A stretch of 64,000 nucleotides of DNA from Tepidimonas thermarum (GCF_007556705.1 NZ_VJOL01000008.1:1-64000), one strand, 5' to 3'. Counted from the stretch's first letter, positions 15,601 through 25,078 are shown. Made by a program: numbers and translations. Notes: generated from the letters alone by a model not told the origin.

Positions 15601-16506
15601 CGTGCCCAGTGACGGTTCGCCGTCGTCATCGGGGTCGTTGACCCAGTCCGACAGCCGCTGCATCCACGCCCGTGCGCTGGCGGGCTGACCCAAGACCCGC
15701 CACAGGCCGTGGGCGTCGATGGCGGCGCCGGCGGCCTGCACGCACGGCGCCAGCTCGGCCTTGAGCCGGGCCAGCGCCGCGCGGCGCTGGTCTTGGCCGA
15801 CCTGCAGCACCTGCGCCACGGTCATGTGGGCCAGCGCCGGGTCGAATGCCGTGCCCTGCGCCGCATGGGGCAGCAGCGGCCGCACCGCTTTGCCGAGGGC
15901 GTCGGGGCTGTGCCAGCGGTCGACCACCGCTTGCGCCTGCTCCGCGGGCAGCGTTTGCACCTGCAGGCGCCACAGGTCGGCCACCGCCTCGTCGATGAGG
16001 TCGCTCACGTCGGGCCGCAAGGTCAGCGCAAACGGCACCCCGCTCAGAAACGCCTGCTCGCGCAGCACCCGCTGGCACCAGCCGTGCAAGGTCGAAATGG
16101 CGGCGTCGTCCATGGCATCGGCCGCGATGTGCAGCCGCTGCGCCAGCGCCCCCCAGTGGGCTGGCGGGTAGAGGTCGCGCAGCTGGGCGATGGGGCGCAG
16201 GGGATCGGGGAAGTCGGCAGCCGCGCGTTGGCCGTCGGCAAACACGGTGGCCGTTTCGCCCAAACGGCGGCGGATGCGGTCGCGCAGCTCCTGCGTGGCG
16301 GCCTCGGTAAACGTGACGACGAGGATCTCGCGCGGGTGCAGCGGTCGCTCGATGGCGGCCACCGCACCCGGGTGCGGCCCAAGGATGAGCCGCAGGTAGA
16401 GCATGGCGATGGTCCAGGTCTTGCCGGTGCCGGCGCTGGCCTCGATGAGCTGGCTGCCGTGCAGCGCAAAGGTGGCGATGTCGAGGACGCGTGCGGTATT
16501 CGTCAC
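12604..16506 (-). CDS. recB: Exodeoxyribonuclease V beta subunit RecB
   Basis: A 1300-residue UvrD-type 3'-5' helicase plus nuclease. Walker A is EASAGTGKT at residues 22-30, Walker B is VDEFQDTDPVQ, and GDPKQAIYAFR and VHKSKGLEYPVV are further SF1 motifs. The C-terminal nuclease domain shows the metal and catalytic motif GFVDLVFEHQGRYYVLDHKS, with D and DxK residues. The start is GTG at 16506, which overlaps the recC TGA (GTGA). Translation from further upstream would lie inside recC. The alanine-rich tail ends 4 bases into recD. It works with RecC and RecD at broken ends and loads RecA. Confidence 0.96.
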   Translation of the reverse strand: MTNTARVLDIATFALHGSQLIEASAGTGKTWTIAMLYLRLILGPHPGAVAAIERPLHPREILVVTFTEAATQELRDRIRRRLGETATVFADGQRAAADFPDPLRPIAQLRDLYPPAHWGALAQRLHIAADAMDDAAISTLHGWCQRVLREQAFLSGVPFALTLRPDVSDLIDEAVADLWRLQVQTLPAEQAQAVVDRWHSPDALGKAVRPLLPHAAQGTAFDPALAHMTVAQVLQVGQDQRRAALARLKAELAPCVQAAGAAIDAHGLWRVLGQPASARAWMQRLSDWVNDPDDDGEPSLGTGWERLTREHLLRQPETAVPVAVAALPLWDALARLRPALKTLPCPMAGVLRLAAVWVQRRVEQRLAERDEIGFDGLLTRLAQALDGPLGPALAARTRARYPAALVDEFQDTDPVQLRILQRIYGLEAPAEATALILIGDPKQAIYAFRQADVHSYLQARRACATRLWRLDTNRRSSHAYVAAVNHLFEQAERRTPQGAFRMGGGGDHALPFVPVHAHGRPERWCDAGNADAPALTIGLLPTPAGKPWTQTALRDAMAAACADRVARWLQTASAGQTGFRAPDGRWQPLRPDDIAVLVNDRFEAAALQAALQARGVASVFLSDRESVYASPEAEDLQRWLHACAHPGDAQAVRAALATPSLGWTPTELEAAQTDDGRWEALLARFAHYHTVWQRHGVLPAVRALLHDFHVPQRLLHAHASAPRGERALTNLLHLAELLQSAAAPASGRHEPAAVLQHLLRARHRALAGQLPEGDDSATPQLRLESERDRVILVTVHKSKGLEYPVVCYPFAMHARVRDATRARSGGVGVLTWHDADGRLQVTFSDEGERWLEAQTQAEAERWAEDLRRLYVALTRACHAAWIGLAATDQLPVSALGHLLGITALPAGAPDAALEAALASLLAPGIAIAVQRCQPDAPAVRCAPSAPGPQGAPVARAAWTVPAIPRPGWWIASYSALLAPATPAAPPEAPTDTSPDAPASARDEQLVESAIADDGADAALEGTAAPGGDSVPPSATPPAAADTAPWHRLPRGALTGTALHAVLEDCARTGFARAVTHASALQQRVERVLAQHGWPGAHLATDSADLAQWVQAIVHAPLPLPAPQAPVTCLAALHTVQPEWEFWLGTARLDAARLDAWVRQATLDNAPRPALREATLHGMLKGFVDLVFEHQGRYYVLDHKSNALGAADEAYTHDAVQRAVLEHRYELQAVLYLVALHRLLRQRLPRYQPAAHLGGALCVFWRGVQAPTRGVFALPAPVELIERLDAALAGHPAATPEAACA

Positions 16507-19500
16507 GGGGTGTCCTCCGCGGGGGCGTGGGGTGGGGGCACCGCGGCATCCATGAGCGGACGCAGCAGCGCCTCGGCGGCGCGCAGCAGCGGACTGCGGG
16601 CGGCCTGTTCGAGCGGGCCGGCCAGCGCCGTGAAGTCCGGAAAGGCCAGCCGCCAGTAGGCGTCGCGGTCGCGCACGCCCGCTTGGTACTCGTCGCCGTC
16701 GTAGCGTTTGCACCCCTCGAGCCAGGCGCTGGCGGCGTCGCCATCGCGGCGCTGCAGGTGTTGCAGCATGCGCACGCCCACCTCGGGCGGCAGCGGGCAG
16801 GGCGCAGCCATGCCGTGCAGCCAATGCGTCGCCAAGGCGCGCCATGCGGCCTCGGCCACCTCGGCCGGCAGCGGCTTCAGGGCGTACAGGCCGCGCGGGC
16901 TGAGCACCCAGGTCCACACCGGGCCATGGGCGCGGTGGTGGGCCAGGTGCTGCACCCAGGGTTCGAGCAGTTTGTGGTGGCGCACGCGCAGCCCGCTCTT
17001 GGGCCCGTTGGCGTCCACCAGGGCGCTGCCCTGGCACACGAGCACGGCGCGCTCGCCGTCGGCCGCGGCGTATGGGGGGGCAAAGGCATCGCGGATGTGC
17101 AACGTGCCGCCGTCCAGATCGAGACGCTCGTCGAGCACGACCGGCTCGGCGGCGCGCGCCGGGTAGCGGGCGCGAAACGCCCGCACCGCGCGTCCGATGC
17201 GGGGCACCGCGTCGCGCCAGTCGCCCGCCTGCGCCACCCCCACCGCACCGGCGGGCCACAGGCCGCGCCAGACCGCGCGCTGCCACACCGTGTCGCAGGT
17301 GGCCAGCAGCACGGCATCGTCGTGACCCTGCCACGCGGCGCGGGCCGCCGCGCGGACCCAGGCGTCGTCGATGCGCCAGCGCGTCAGGCCGTCGGTGTCA
17401 AACGGTTCGCTGTCGTCGGCCGGCGCGTCGGCCTCGGTCAGATCGACCCGCAGGCGCTGGCGGTAAAAGGCGCGCGCCGGGTGGCGCAAAAAGTCGGCCA
17501 GCGTGCGCAGATCGATGGGGGTCTCGTGGGGCCAGGGGGGCAGCGTTGCCGCGCAGGGCGCGACCGCCGGTGCACGGCCCGACGGCAGCCACTCGTGGGC
17601 GTAGCTGAACCAGCGTTGCGTGGGTGAGGGCGGCGTGCCGTCGGTGGCGTCGCGCTGGAAGTAGGCCGCATCGAAGGGTTGCAGGCGGTGCTGCGTGGTC
17701 AGCGCCTCGAGCAGCGCCGGGCCAGCCCCTTCGCCCTCGTGGCCGGCAAGCCGCCAGCCGGCGGCCAGGTGGTCGCGCAGCTGATCGACCAGCACCGAGG
17801 CGGCACGCTCGTGGTCGTCGAGCGCGCTGCGCCCCACCCACGACAGGGTCAGGCATTCGCGCGCCGACAGCAGCGCCTCGAGGAACAGGTAGTGGTCCTC
17901 GTGGCGGCGCTGCCGGTCGCCGGGACGCGGGTGGGTGGCCATCAGGTCGAAGTCGTCGGCCGGTTGGCGCCGCGGGTAGGCCCCATCGTGCAGCCCCAGG
18001 ATGTGGATGTGCCGAAACGGCACCGCCCGCATGGGCAGCAGAGTGGCGATGGTGACGGCGCCGGCCAAAAACCGTTGGCCGGGTGGCGCCGGGGTGGCGC
18101 GGACCAGCCAGGCGTCGGCCACCACGGCCACGGGCAGCTCGGCATCGCCCGCGGCGGCGGCTTCGTCCGCCCACTCGATCAGCGCCGCGCGCAGGCGCTG
18201 CAGGGCTTGCCATTCGGCCGGGTCGGGCGCCTGGGGGTCGAGCGCCAGACAGTCGTCGAGCAGGGCCTGCAGCCGTTGTCGCCACTGCGCTGCGGATGCT
18301 GGGGTTTCCAGTGTGGCGGCGTGCCGCTCCAGCGCATCGAGCAGGCTTTGCAGGCGCGCGAGCAGGGGCGCTTCCAGCGGGGCGACACCGTGCGCGGGCA
18401 CGTGGTCCTGCCACTGCCCGTCCACCGGCCCGGTGGCGTAGCCCAGCCACAGGCGGCGCAGGCCGTCGCGCCAGGTCAGGCGCTGGGCGGCGCCGTCCGC
18501 TGCCGCGACCAGACCGAGGCGCTGGCGGTGCGCCGCGTCCAAGCCCCAGCGCACGCCGGCTTCGCCGAGCCAGCGTGCCAGCGTCTCCAGATCCGCCGCG
18601 GTGAAGCCGAAGCGGCGCGCAAACGCCGGGATGTCCAGCCAGCCCAAAACCTCGCGCAGCGTCAAGCGGCTGCGCGGCAGCGCGCACAGGCCGCGCACCA
18701 GCGCCACCAGCTGAGCGCCGGTGGCGTCGGCGGCGTCGCTGATGGCGTAGGGGATGTGGCGCGGGTCGTTGGGCGGCAGGCGGCCGAAGACGGCATGCAC
18801 CAACGGCGCGTAGGTGGCCACATCGGGCACCATGACCAGGATGTCGCGCGGTTGCAGCGTGGGGTCCCGGTGCAGCGCGGCCAGCAGCCGGTCGTGCAGC
18901 GTCTCGACCTCGCGCAGCGCGGTGTGGCAGATGTGAAAGCGCAGCGAGGCGTCCTGGGCGGGATCGACGGGGGGCCACAGGTCGCGTGTTTCGTGCAGCG
19001 GGCGGCCGTGCAAGATGTCGTCTTGCAGCTGGGCCAACAGGGAGCCGGTGCTGCCGGCCGGGATGGGGGAGGCGAACAGGTCCACCCGCTGGCCCAAGGC
19101 TTGCAGCGCGGCGTCGAAGCGGTCACGCACCGGGCGCTCTTCGTGCGCCTGCAACAAGGCGATGAAGTCGCGCCCCTGGCGTCCCCAGGCCGCCAACAGC
19201 GGGTGGCCGTGCCGGGCCGTGTCGCCGGGGGCGAGCTGTGGCGGGCTGCCCGGGCGGCGGGCCTGGCGGGCGCGCCAGTGGGCGTCCAGGCGCGCCAGCC
19301 ACACCGCATCGGGCACCATGTCGGCCCAGTGGTAGCGGCAGGGGTTGAGCACGCACACCAACACCTGCGACCAGCGCGACACCAGCGCCAGCGCCTCCAG
19401 CGTTGCGGGCGGCAGCCCGCTCAAGCCAAACACGGTCAGGCGCCGTGGCAGCCCCGCGGGCCGCGGCTGGTCCGGGTGGCGGCGTGCCGCGGCGACGAAG

Positions 19501-20225
19501 GCGGCGTGCCAATCGGCCCGGCTCAAGGCCGGCGCGGGGCTGCCCGTGTCGGCCGCGGCGTTGGGGGCAGTATCGGGGCCGGTATCGGGGGCGGCCAGGG
19601 CGTCCTGGCGCACCGCACGCCACAGGTGAGCCTGCCAACGGGCATCGTCGGGCAGCGGCTGGCGGTGCCCCACGGCATCGCCGATCTGGTCGTGGCCCGC
19701 CGCCCAGTCGCGCAGCCAGTCGGCCCGGTAGACCTGGTACTGGTCGTACAGATCGGCCAGGCGCCGCGCCAGTTGGCCGCGGCGCCGTCCGTCGGGGTCG
19801 TCGGCCAGGTAGCGCGCCAGCGGGGCATAGACCTCGGCGTCCGGCCCGCTGCACAGCACGGGCAGCAGCCGCCACAAGCGCCAGGTCATGGGGCCCTCGT
19901 CGAGCGCTGCCGTCTCGGACACGGCGTCCTCACCCAGCAAGACGCGGTAGGTGTGCCACAGCCACTGCGCGGGCAGCCGCAGGTCCAGGCTGGCGGCTAT
20001 GCCGTGCGGGCCAGCGGCCAGCGTCTGCCGCACCCACTGGGCCACACCCTGCGAGGGCACGAGCCAGGTTTCCATCTCCAGCGGCGCCAGCGGCCAGCGT
20101 GCCGTCCATTGCATGGCCAGGGCCAGCAGATCCTCGGCACGGTTGCCATGCACCACGAGCAGGCCGGACGGTTGGTCGTCGGCGCTGCCCGCGTGCGTGG
20201 TCGTCTCCCTGGCCGTGGCGTGCAT
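16503..20225 (-). CDS. recC: Exodeoxyribonuclease V gamma subunit RecC
   Basis: The Chi-recognising scaffold subunit of RecBCD, 1240 residues here against 1122 in E. coli. The N-terminal part carries the family segment WLVPSQGVAQWVRQTLA, followed by PLARYLADD, FGLSGLPPATLEAL and LHILGLHDGAYPRRQPADDFDLM-like motifs. The protein is a degenerate helicase, and no intact Walker A is seen, as expected. It is the first gene of recC-recB-recD, starting at ATG 20225, with greB divergent 61 bases away; the shared gap must contain both promoters. Confidence 0.93.
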   Translation of the reverse strand: MHATARETTTHAGSADDQPSGLLVVHGNRAEDLLALAMQWTARWPLAPLEMETWLVPSQGVAQWVRQTLAAGPHGIAASLDLRLPAQWLWHTYRVLLGEDAVSETAALDEGPMTWRLWRLLPVLCSGPDAEVYAPLARYLADDPDGRRRGQLARRLADLYDQYQVYRADWLRDWAAGHDQIGDAVGHRQPLPDDARWQAHLWRAVRQDALAAPDTGPDTAPNAAADTGSPAPALSRADWHAAFVAAARRHPDQPRPAGLPRRLTVFGLSGLPPATLEALALVSRWSQVLVCVLNPCRYHWADMVPDAVWLARLDAHWRARQARRPGSPPQLAPGDTARHGHPLLAAWGRQGRDFIALLQAHEERPVRDRFDAALQALGQRVDLFASPIPAGSTGSLLAQLQDDILHGRPLHETRDLWPPVDPAQDASLRFHICHTALREVETLHDRLLAALHRDPTLQPRDILVMVPDVATYAPLVHAVFGRLPPNDPRHIPYAISDAADATGAQLVALVRGLCALPRSRLTLREVLGWLDIPAFARRFGFTAADLETLARWLGEAGVRWGLDAAHRQRLGLVAAADGAAQRLTWRDGLRRLWLGYATGPVDGQWQDHVPAHGVAPLEAPLLARLQSLLDALERHAATLETPASAAQWRQRLQALLDDCLALDPQAPDPAEWQALQRLRAALIEWADEAAAAGDAELPVAVVADAWLVRATPAPPGQRFLAGAVTIATLLPMRAVPFRHIHILGLHDGAYPRRQPADDFDLMATHPRPGDRQRRHEDHYLFLEALLSARECLTLSWVGRSALDDHERAASVLVDQLRDHLAAGWRLAGHEGEGAGPALLEALTTQHRLQPFDAAYFQRDATDGTPPSPTQRWFSYAHEWLPSGRAPAVAPCAATLPPWPHETPIDLRTLADFLRHPARAFYRQRLRVDLTEADAPADDSEPFDTDGLTRWRIDDAWVRAAARAAWQGHDDAVLLATCDTVWQRAVWRGLWPAGAVGVAQAGDWRDAVPRIGRAVRAFRARYPARAAEPVVLDERLDLDGGTLHIRDAFAPPYAAADGERAVLVCQGSALVDANGPKSGLRVRHHKLLEPWVQHLAHHRAHGPVWTWVLSPRGLYALKPLPAEVAEAAWRALATHWLHGMAAPCPLPPEVGVRMLQHLQRRDGDAASAWLEGCKRYDGDEYQAGVRDRDAYWRLAFPDFTALAGPLEQAARSPLLRAAEALLRPLMDAAVPPPHAPAEDTP

Positions 20226-20286
20226 GGCGCGATGTTAGCAACTCGCCCGGCACCGGCGGGCGCGGATTGCGGTAAGGTTGCGCCCC

Positions 20287-20856
20287 ATGAGCAAGGCGTT
20301 TACCAAGGAAGTCGACCACGGGGACGATGACGAGCTGCCCGATGTGCGTGTGCCCGGGGGCGGCAAGAACTACATGACCCCGGCGGGCTACGCGCGGTTG
20401 CGCGGGGAGTTGATGCACCTGATCGACGAGGAGCGCCCGCGCGTGGTGGAGACGGTGGCCTGGGCGGCCAGCAACGGCGACCGCTCGGAAAACGGCGACT
20501 ACCTCTACGGCAAAAAGCGGCTGCGTGAGATCGATCGGCGCATCCGCTTTCTGACCAAGCGGCTCGAGCGCGCCGAGGTGGTGGACCCCAGCGTGCACCA
20601 CGGCAAGGATCAGGTCTTTTTCGGCGCGACGGTCACCTACGCGCGCCGCGACGGCAGCGAGGTGACCGTGACCATCGTCGGCATCGACGAGGCTGACAGC
20701 ATCCACGGCCACATCAGCTGGATATCGCCGGTGGCGCAGGCGCTGCTCAAGGCCCGTGAGGGTGACGAGGTGCGCCTGCAAACGCCCGGCGGGGTGGAGA
20801 CGCTGGAAATCCTGGAGGTGCGCTATCCCGCGCCTGCGGCCGCCGACGCGGGCTGA
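20287..20856 (+). CDS. greB: Transcription elongation factor GreB
   Basis: A 189-residue factor that enters the RNA polymerase secondary channel and stimulates cleavage of backtracked RNA. The N-terminal coiled coil contains the acidic tip in NGDRSENGDYLYGKKRLREID, and the C-terminal FKBP-like domain follows (ISWISPVAQALL, GDEVRLQTPGG). Length and the YGKKRLREID segment separate GreB from GreA. The N-terminus is extended by about 25 residues (acidic DDDELPDVRVPGGGKNYMTP) relative to E. coli, as in many betaproteobacteria. Start at ATG 20287. It is convergent with spoT. Confidence 0.93.
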   Translation: MSKAFTKEVDHGDDDELPDVRVPGGGKNYMTPAGYARLRGELMHLIDEERPRVVETVAWAASNGDRSENGDYLYGKKRLREIDRRIRFLTKRLERAEVVDPSVHHGKDQVFFGATVTYARRDGSEVTVTIVGIDEADSIHGHISWISPVAQALLKAREGDEVRLQTPGGVETLEILEVRYPAPAAADAG

Positions 20857-20893
20857 CACCGGGTAGGGGCGGCGGGGCCGGGGCGATCCGGGG

Positions 20894-23185
20894 TCAGTTT
20901 CCCGGCTCGTGCGGTCGCACCGGCCGCTGGCGCTGGGCGCGCAGCACCGACGGTGTGCGGCGCAGCTGGCGCAGCACGCGCGCCAAATGGGCGCGGTCAC
21001 TGACGGCAATCGTAAAGCGCAATTCGGTCGTGCTCTGCGCCGCCTCGTCGCCCATGTGGATGTGGGTGATGTCGGCCTCGGCCGCCGCGATCGCCGCCGC
21101 CACCCGCGCCAGCACGCCCTTGCCGTTGGTGACCGTGACCAGGACCGTCGATTCGAACGGCCGGGTGAGCTCTTCGGCCCACTCGACCTCCAAAAACCGT
21201 TCGCGATCGCGGTGCAGCAGCCGCTGAACCACGGGGCAGTCCTCGGTGTGCACCGCCAGCCCTTCGCCGCGGCCCAGGTAGCCGACGATGCGATCCCCCG
21301 GGATGGGCCGACAGCACGGCGCATAGACGACCGAGCTGCCCTCGCTGCCGTCGAGCGTGACCACGCCTTGGCTGGGCTGGTCCTCCGCCGGCATGCCAAA
21401 GCGCTCCTGGCTGATGAGCAGCACGTTGGGCCGGGTGCCGGCTTCGGCCAACAGAGAGGCAAGCTTTTTGCCCACCATGCCGGCGATGCGCCGCCCCAAG
21501 CCGATGTCGATGAGCAGCTCGTCGCGCGAGCGGTTGCCGGTAAAGCGCAGCAATTTGTCCCAGATCGCCTGCCCGGCCTCGTCGTCCCCGGGCAACTGGG
21601 CGATGCCTTCGGCGCGCAGCGCCTGTTGCAGCAGCCGGTCGCCCAGGGCGCGCGATTCCTCCTGCGCCAGGGTCTTGAGGAAGTGGCGGATTTTGGAGCG
21701 TGCCCGCCCGGTTTTGACGAAACCCAGCCACGCCGGGTTGGGCCGTGCGTGTGGCGAGGTCACGATCTCGACCACGTCGCCGTTGTGCAGCTCGGTGCGC
21801 AGCGGTACCTGCTCGCCGTTGACGGTGGCGCCGATGGCACGGTGCCCGACATCGCTGTGGATGGCGTAGGCAAAGTCCACCGCCGTGGCGCCGCGCGGCA
21901 GCGCCATGATGCGGCCCTTGGGCGTGAACACATAGACCGAGTCCGGGAACAGGTCGATGCGCACGTGGTCCCAAAATTCGCCCGAGTCCTTGGTCTCCTG
22001 CTGGATATCGAGCAGCGACTGCAGCCATTGCGCGTTGAGCGCCTGCCCCGCCGTGTCGCTTGCGCCGCCGGCCTTGTAGAGCCAGTGGGCCGCGATCCCC
22101 GACTCCGCCACGACATCCATGTTGGGCGTGCGCAGCTGGAATTCGATCGGCGTGCCAAACGGCCCCACCAGGGTCGTGTGCAGCGACTGGTAGCCGTTGA
22201 TCTTGGGGATGGCGATGTAGTCGCGGAATTTGCCCGGCAGCGGCTTGTAGAGCTGGTGCAGCACGCCCATGGCGGTGTAGCAGTCCAGCACCTGCGGCAC
22301 GATGATGCGAAAGCCGTAGATGTCCGTCACCTGCGCAAACGACAGGTGTTTGGTGTCCATCTTGCGGTAGATGGAGTAGAGGGTTTTTTCGCGCCCGGCG
22401 ATGCGCACCTCGATGCCACTGCCAGCAAAGGCCGCCTCCACCTCGCCCTGCACGCGCGCGATGAGGTCTTTGCGCCGCGCCCGCGAGCGCGCCAGCGCCT
22501 TGGACAGCGCCTGGTAGCGCCAGGGGTGCAGGTGGCGAAAGGCCAGGTCCTGCAGCTCGCGGTAGAAATTGTTGAGCCCCAGGCGGTGGGCGATCGGGGC
22601 GTAAATATCGAGTGTCTCACGGGCGATGCGGGCCCACTTGTGGCGCGGCATGTCGCCCATCGTGCGCATGTTGTGCAGGCGGTCGCCGAGCTTGATGAGG
22701 ATGACGCGCACATCACGCGCCATGGCCAGCAGCATTTTGCGGAAGGACTCGGCCTGGCCCTGCTCGCGGCTGTCAAACGCCAGTTTGTCGAGTTTGGTCA
22801 GACCGTCCACCAGGTCGGCCACCGCGGCGCCGAAATGTTCGACCAGCTCGGCCTTGGTGACGCCGCAGTCTTCCAGCACGTCGTGCAGCAGCGCGGCGCA
22901 CAGGGCCTGCGCGTCGAGCTTCCATTCGGTGCAAATCTGCGCCACCGCGATCGGGTGCGTGATGTAGGGATCGCCGTTTTTGCGCAACTGCCCCAGGTGG
23001 GCCTGGTCGGCAAAGCGGTAGGCTTTGCGCACCAGCTCGATGTCGTGGCTGCTGAGGTAATCCAGCCGCGACTCCAGCGCCGCAAAGCTGGCCGCCGCCG
23101 CGCTGGCCGCGGCCTGGGGCGGCGCAACGGGCGCTCGGGCGCCGAGGCTGGCGACCTCGGCCGGACTCAGGGTGTCGACACTCAC
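20894..23185 (-). CDS. spoT: Bifunctional (p)ppGpp synthetase/hydrolase SpoT
   Basis: A 763-residue Rel/Spo protein controlling the stringent response. Domains in order are: HD hydrolase (ALLHDVLEDCG, metal His-Asp intact), synthetase (AGREKTLYSIYRKM and TDIYGFRIIV), TGS (VFTPKGRIMALPRGATAVDFAY), helical domain, and C-terminal ACT domain (VLVTVTNGKGVLARVAAAIAAAEADI). An intact HD makes it the SpoT type rather than RelA. The start is uncertain. GTG 23185 is the first candidate after the terminator that follows rpoZ, but its AGGGGG sequence lies directly against the codon. It is the last gene of yicC-gmk-rpoZ-spoT. Confidence 0.94.
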   Translation of the reverse strand: MSVDTLSPAEVASLGARAPVAPPQAAASAAAASFAALESRLDYLSSHDIELVRKAYRFADQAHLGQLRKNGDPYITHPIAVAQICTEWKLDAQALCAALLHDVLEDCGVTKAELVEHFGAAVADLVDGLTKLDKLAFDSREQGQAESFRKMLLAMARDVRVILIKLGDRLHNMRTMGDMPRHKWARIARETLDIYAPIAHRLGLNNFYRELQDLAFRHLHPWRYQALSKALARSRARRKDLIARVQGEVEAAFAGSGIEVRIAGREKTLYSIYRKMDTKHLSFAQVTDIYGFRIIVPQVLDCYTAMGVLHQLYKPLPGKFRDYIAIPKINGYQSLHTTLVGPFGTPIEFQLRTPNMDVVAESGIAAHWLYKAGGASDTAGQALNAQWLQSLLDIQQETKDSGEFWDHVRIDLFPDSVYVFTPKGRIMALPRGATAVDFAYAIHSDVGHRAIGATVNGEQVPLRTELHNGDVVEIVTSPHARPNPAWLGFVKTGRARSKIRHFLKTLAQEESRALGDRLLQQALRAEGIAQLPGDDEAGQAIWDKLLRFTGNRSRDELLIDIGLGRRIAGMVGKKLASLLAEAGTRPNVLLISQERFGMPAEDQPSQGVVTLDGSEGSSVVYAPCCRPIPGDRIVGYLGRGEGLAVHTEDCPVVQRLLHRDRERFLEVEWAEELTRPFESTVLVTVTNGKGVLARVAAAIAAAEADITHIHMGDEAAQSTTELRFTIAVSDRAHLARVLRQLRRTPSVLRAQRQRPVRPHEPGN

Positions 23186-23200
23186 CCCCCTAATGTAAAC

Positions 23201-23227
23201 AAAAAAGGCGCCCCGTGTAGGACGCCT
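23201..23227 (-). terminator. Intrinsic terminator between rpoZ and spoT
   Basis: On the minus strand, AGGCGTCC (5' arm) and GGGCGCCT (3' arm) form an 8-bp stem with a single G-U pair, followed at once by a run of six T. It lies about 25 bases after the rpoZ stop and ends about 15 bases before the spoT start. Some transcription would stop after rpoZ and spoT would depend on read-through. Confidence 0.75.
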
Positions 23228-23252
23228 GTTTGGGGTTGCGGGGCGCGCGGTG

Positions 23253-23456
23253 TCAGACTGGCACTTTGCGCAGCATCTCCAGGCCAACCAAGCCCGCGGC
23301 GATCTCGCGCAGCGCGGTCACGGCCGGCTTGTTGCGCGTTTCGATCTTGGGCGCGTGGCCCTGGTTGAGCATGCGCGCGCGGTAGGTCGCGGCCAACACC
23401 AGCTGGAAGCGGTTCGGGATTTTCTCCAGGCAGTCCTCGACGGTGATGCGTGCCAT
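23253..23456 (-). CDS. rpoZ: RNA polymerase omega subunit
   Basis: A 67-residue omega subunit that assists assembly of the beta-prime subunit into RNA polymerase. The protein begins [20 protein letters not shown] and continues with ATYRARML and [14 protein letters not shown], all family hallmarks. The ATG at 23456 is preceded on the minus strand by a GGAGG-type ribosome site (CCTCC at 23461-23465). It sits between gmk and spoT in the conserved order. Confidence 0.96.
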   Translation of the reverse strand: MARITVEDCLEKIPNRFQLVLAATYRARMLNQGHAPKIETRNKPAVTALREIAAGLVGLEMLRKVPV

Positions 23457-23483
23457 GCAAACCTCCGGCAATACGTGGGAATG

Positions 23484-24113
23484 TCAGGAAATATCGAGCG
23501 CCCGAAACACGTCGGCGCGGGCACGACGCTGAGCCGCCACCCGCAGGCGCTGCGAATGCGTGATCGTTTTCAGATCGAACAGCGCGCGCTCAAAAACTTC
23601 GTTGATTATAACGTAGTCGAACTGATCGACATGCGCCATCTCCTGCGCCGCATTGCGCAGGCGCAGCGCAATGACCTCCTCACTGTCCTCGCCACGGCGT
23701 TGCAGGCGCCGGCGCAGCTCCTCCCAGCTGGGTGGCAGGATGAAAATCAACACCGCGTTGGCAAACTGGCGCCGGATTTGCAGCGCGCCCTGGTAGTCGA
23801 TTTCGAGCACGATGTCGGCGCCGGCGGCGATCTTGTCTTCGATCGCCTTGCGCGAGGTGCCGTAGCGCCGGTCGTGCACCCGCGCCCATTCGATGAAGGC
23901 GTCGGCCGCGATCATGCGGTCGAACTCCTCGTCGCTGACGAAGTAGTACTCGCGCCCGTGCACTTCCTGGCCGCGTGGCGCGCGCGTGGTGTGCGAAACC
24001 GACAGCTCCATGCGCGAGTCCACTTCCAGCAGCGCCTTGACCAGGCTGGATTTGCCGGTGCCGCTGGGGGCCGCGACGACGAACAGGTTGCCAGGATACT
24101 CCATAGGGGTCAT
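23484..24113 (-). CDS. gmk: Guanylate kinase
   Basis: Phosphorylates GMP to GDP. The 209-residue product carries the P-loop APSGTGKSS (about residues 14-22), the GMP-binding segment [19 protein letters not shown], and the [11 protein letters not shown] loop. ATG at 24113 overlaps the yicC stop as ATGA, indicating coupling; a second ATG three codons on (24104) is also possible. It lies in the yicC-gmk-rpoZ-spoT order, which links GMP metabolism with the (p)ppGpp enzyme downstream. Confidence 0.96.
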   Translation of the reverse strand: MTPMEYPGNLFVVAAPSGTGKSSLVKALLEVDSRMELSVSHTTRAPRGQEVHGREYYFVSDEEFDRMIAADAFIEWARVHDRRYGTSRKAIEDKIAAGADIVLEIDYQGALQIRRQFANAVLIFILPPSWEELRRRLQRRGEDSEEVIALRLRNAAQEMAHVDQFDYVIINEVFERALFDLKTITHSQRLRVAAQRRARADVFRALDIS

Positions 24114-25006
24114 TCGAGGTTTTGGACCTGCTCGCGCATCTGTTCGATCAGGACCTTCATGTCCACCGAGACACGGGTGAGGTCAAGGCTGGCCGATTTG
24201 GCACCGAGTGTGTTGGCCTCGCGGTGCAGCTCCTGGATCAGAAAGTCCAGCCGCTTGCCGACCTCGCCGCCGCGCTGCAGCAGGCGTTCGATTTCGCTCA
24301 GGTGCGACTGCAGCCGCGTGAGCTCCTCGGCCACGTCCACGCGGATCGCAAACGCCGCCGCCTCGGCCAGCGCGCGCTCCTGCAGGGCGGTTGGGTCGGC
24401 AGGCGTGGCGCCCAGTGCCTCGTGAAAGCGCTGCAAAAACCGCTCGCGCTGCTGCGCCACGACTTGCGGGATCAGCGGCTCGGCCTGGGCGGCCAGCGCG
24501 CGCAGGGCGGCCACACGCTCGCGCAACATGGTCTGGAGGCGCGCGCCCTCGCGTGCGCGCGCCGCGTTGAAATCCTCCAGCACGCGCTCGGTCAGCGCCA
24601 GCAGCGGTGCACTCCAGTCCAGCGCGGCGCCAGCGCTGCGCTGGGCCAGCTGCAGGGCCTCGGCCACCGACAGGCCCCGCGCCTGCGGCAGCCACGCCTG
24701 CACCTGCTCCTGCAGGCCGGACAGCCGCTGCAACACCGCCGCGCTCGGGGCGGGCAGGCCGCCATCGGCGCGTTGCTCGACCCATGCGCGCAGCTCCACC
24801 TTGCCGCGCCGCACGCGCGCCGCCACACGCTCGCGCAGCGCCGGCTCGGCGTGGCGCAGCTCCTCGGGCAGGCGCAGCGACAGGTCCAGAAAACGGCCGT
24901 TGACCGCGCGAATTTCCACGCCCAGGCGGCTGCCGCTGGCGTCGGTGCTGGGTTCGCCCGCGGCGCATTGGCCCGCGGCGTAGCCGGTCATGCTGTACAC
25001 TGACAT
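24110..25006 (-). CDS. yicC: YicC family endoribonuclease
   Basis: A 298-residue protein of the YicC/YloC family, described as an endoribonuclease acting on some small RNAs. The N-terminus [10 protein letters not shown] and the segment [21 protein letters not shown] are diagnostic. The C-terminal DUF1732 part contains [22 protein letters not shown] and ends with [16 protein letters not shown]. It overlaps gmk by 4 bases and is divergent from the kinase gene at 25079, with 72 bases between the two starts. Confidence 0.94.
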   Translation of the reverse strand: MSVYSMTGYAAGQCAAGEPSTDASGSRLGVEIRAVNGRFLDLSLRLPEELRHAEPALRERVAARVRRGKVELRAWVEQRADGGLPAPSAAVLQRLSGLQEQVQAWLPQARGLSVAEALQLAQRSAGAALDWSAPLLALTERVLEDFNAARAREGARLQTMLRERVAALRALAAQAEPLIPQVVAQQRERFLQRFHEALGATPADPTALQERALAEAAAFAIRVDVAEELTRLQSHLSEIERLLQRGGEVGKRLDFLIQELHREANTLGAKSASLDLTRVSVDMKVLIEQMREQVQNLE

Positions 25007-25078
25007 CGACCTTCAGAGGAGGGCGGCCCTGCGGGCACAGCCGCATGCCCGGGCATTGGGGTTGCGCATGCACGGATT

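Noticed and set aside
12481-15612. Long plus-strand open frame opposite recB
   Set aside because: A GC-rich antisense shadow. recB has complete helicase and nuclease motifs on the other strand.
24110-25006. yicC-gmk-rpoZ-spoT as an unusual arrangement
   Set aside because: This order is ordinary for betaproteobacteria.
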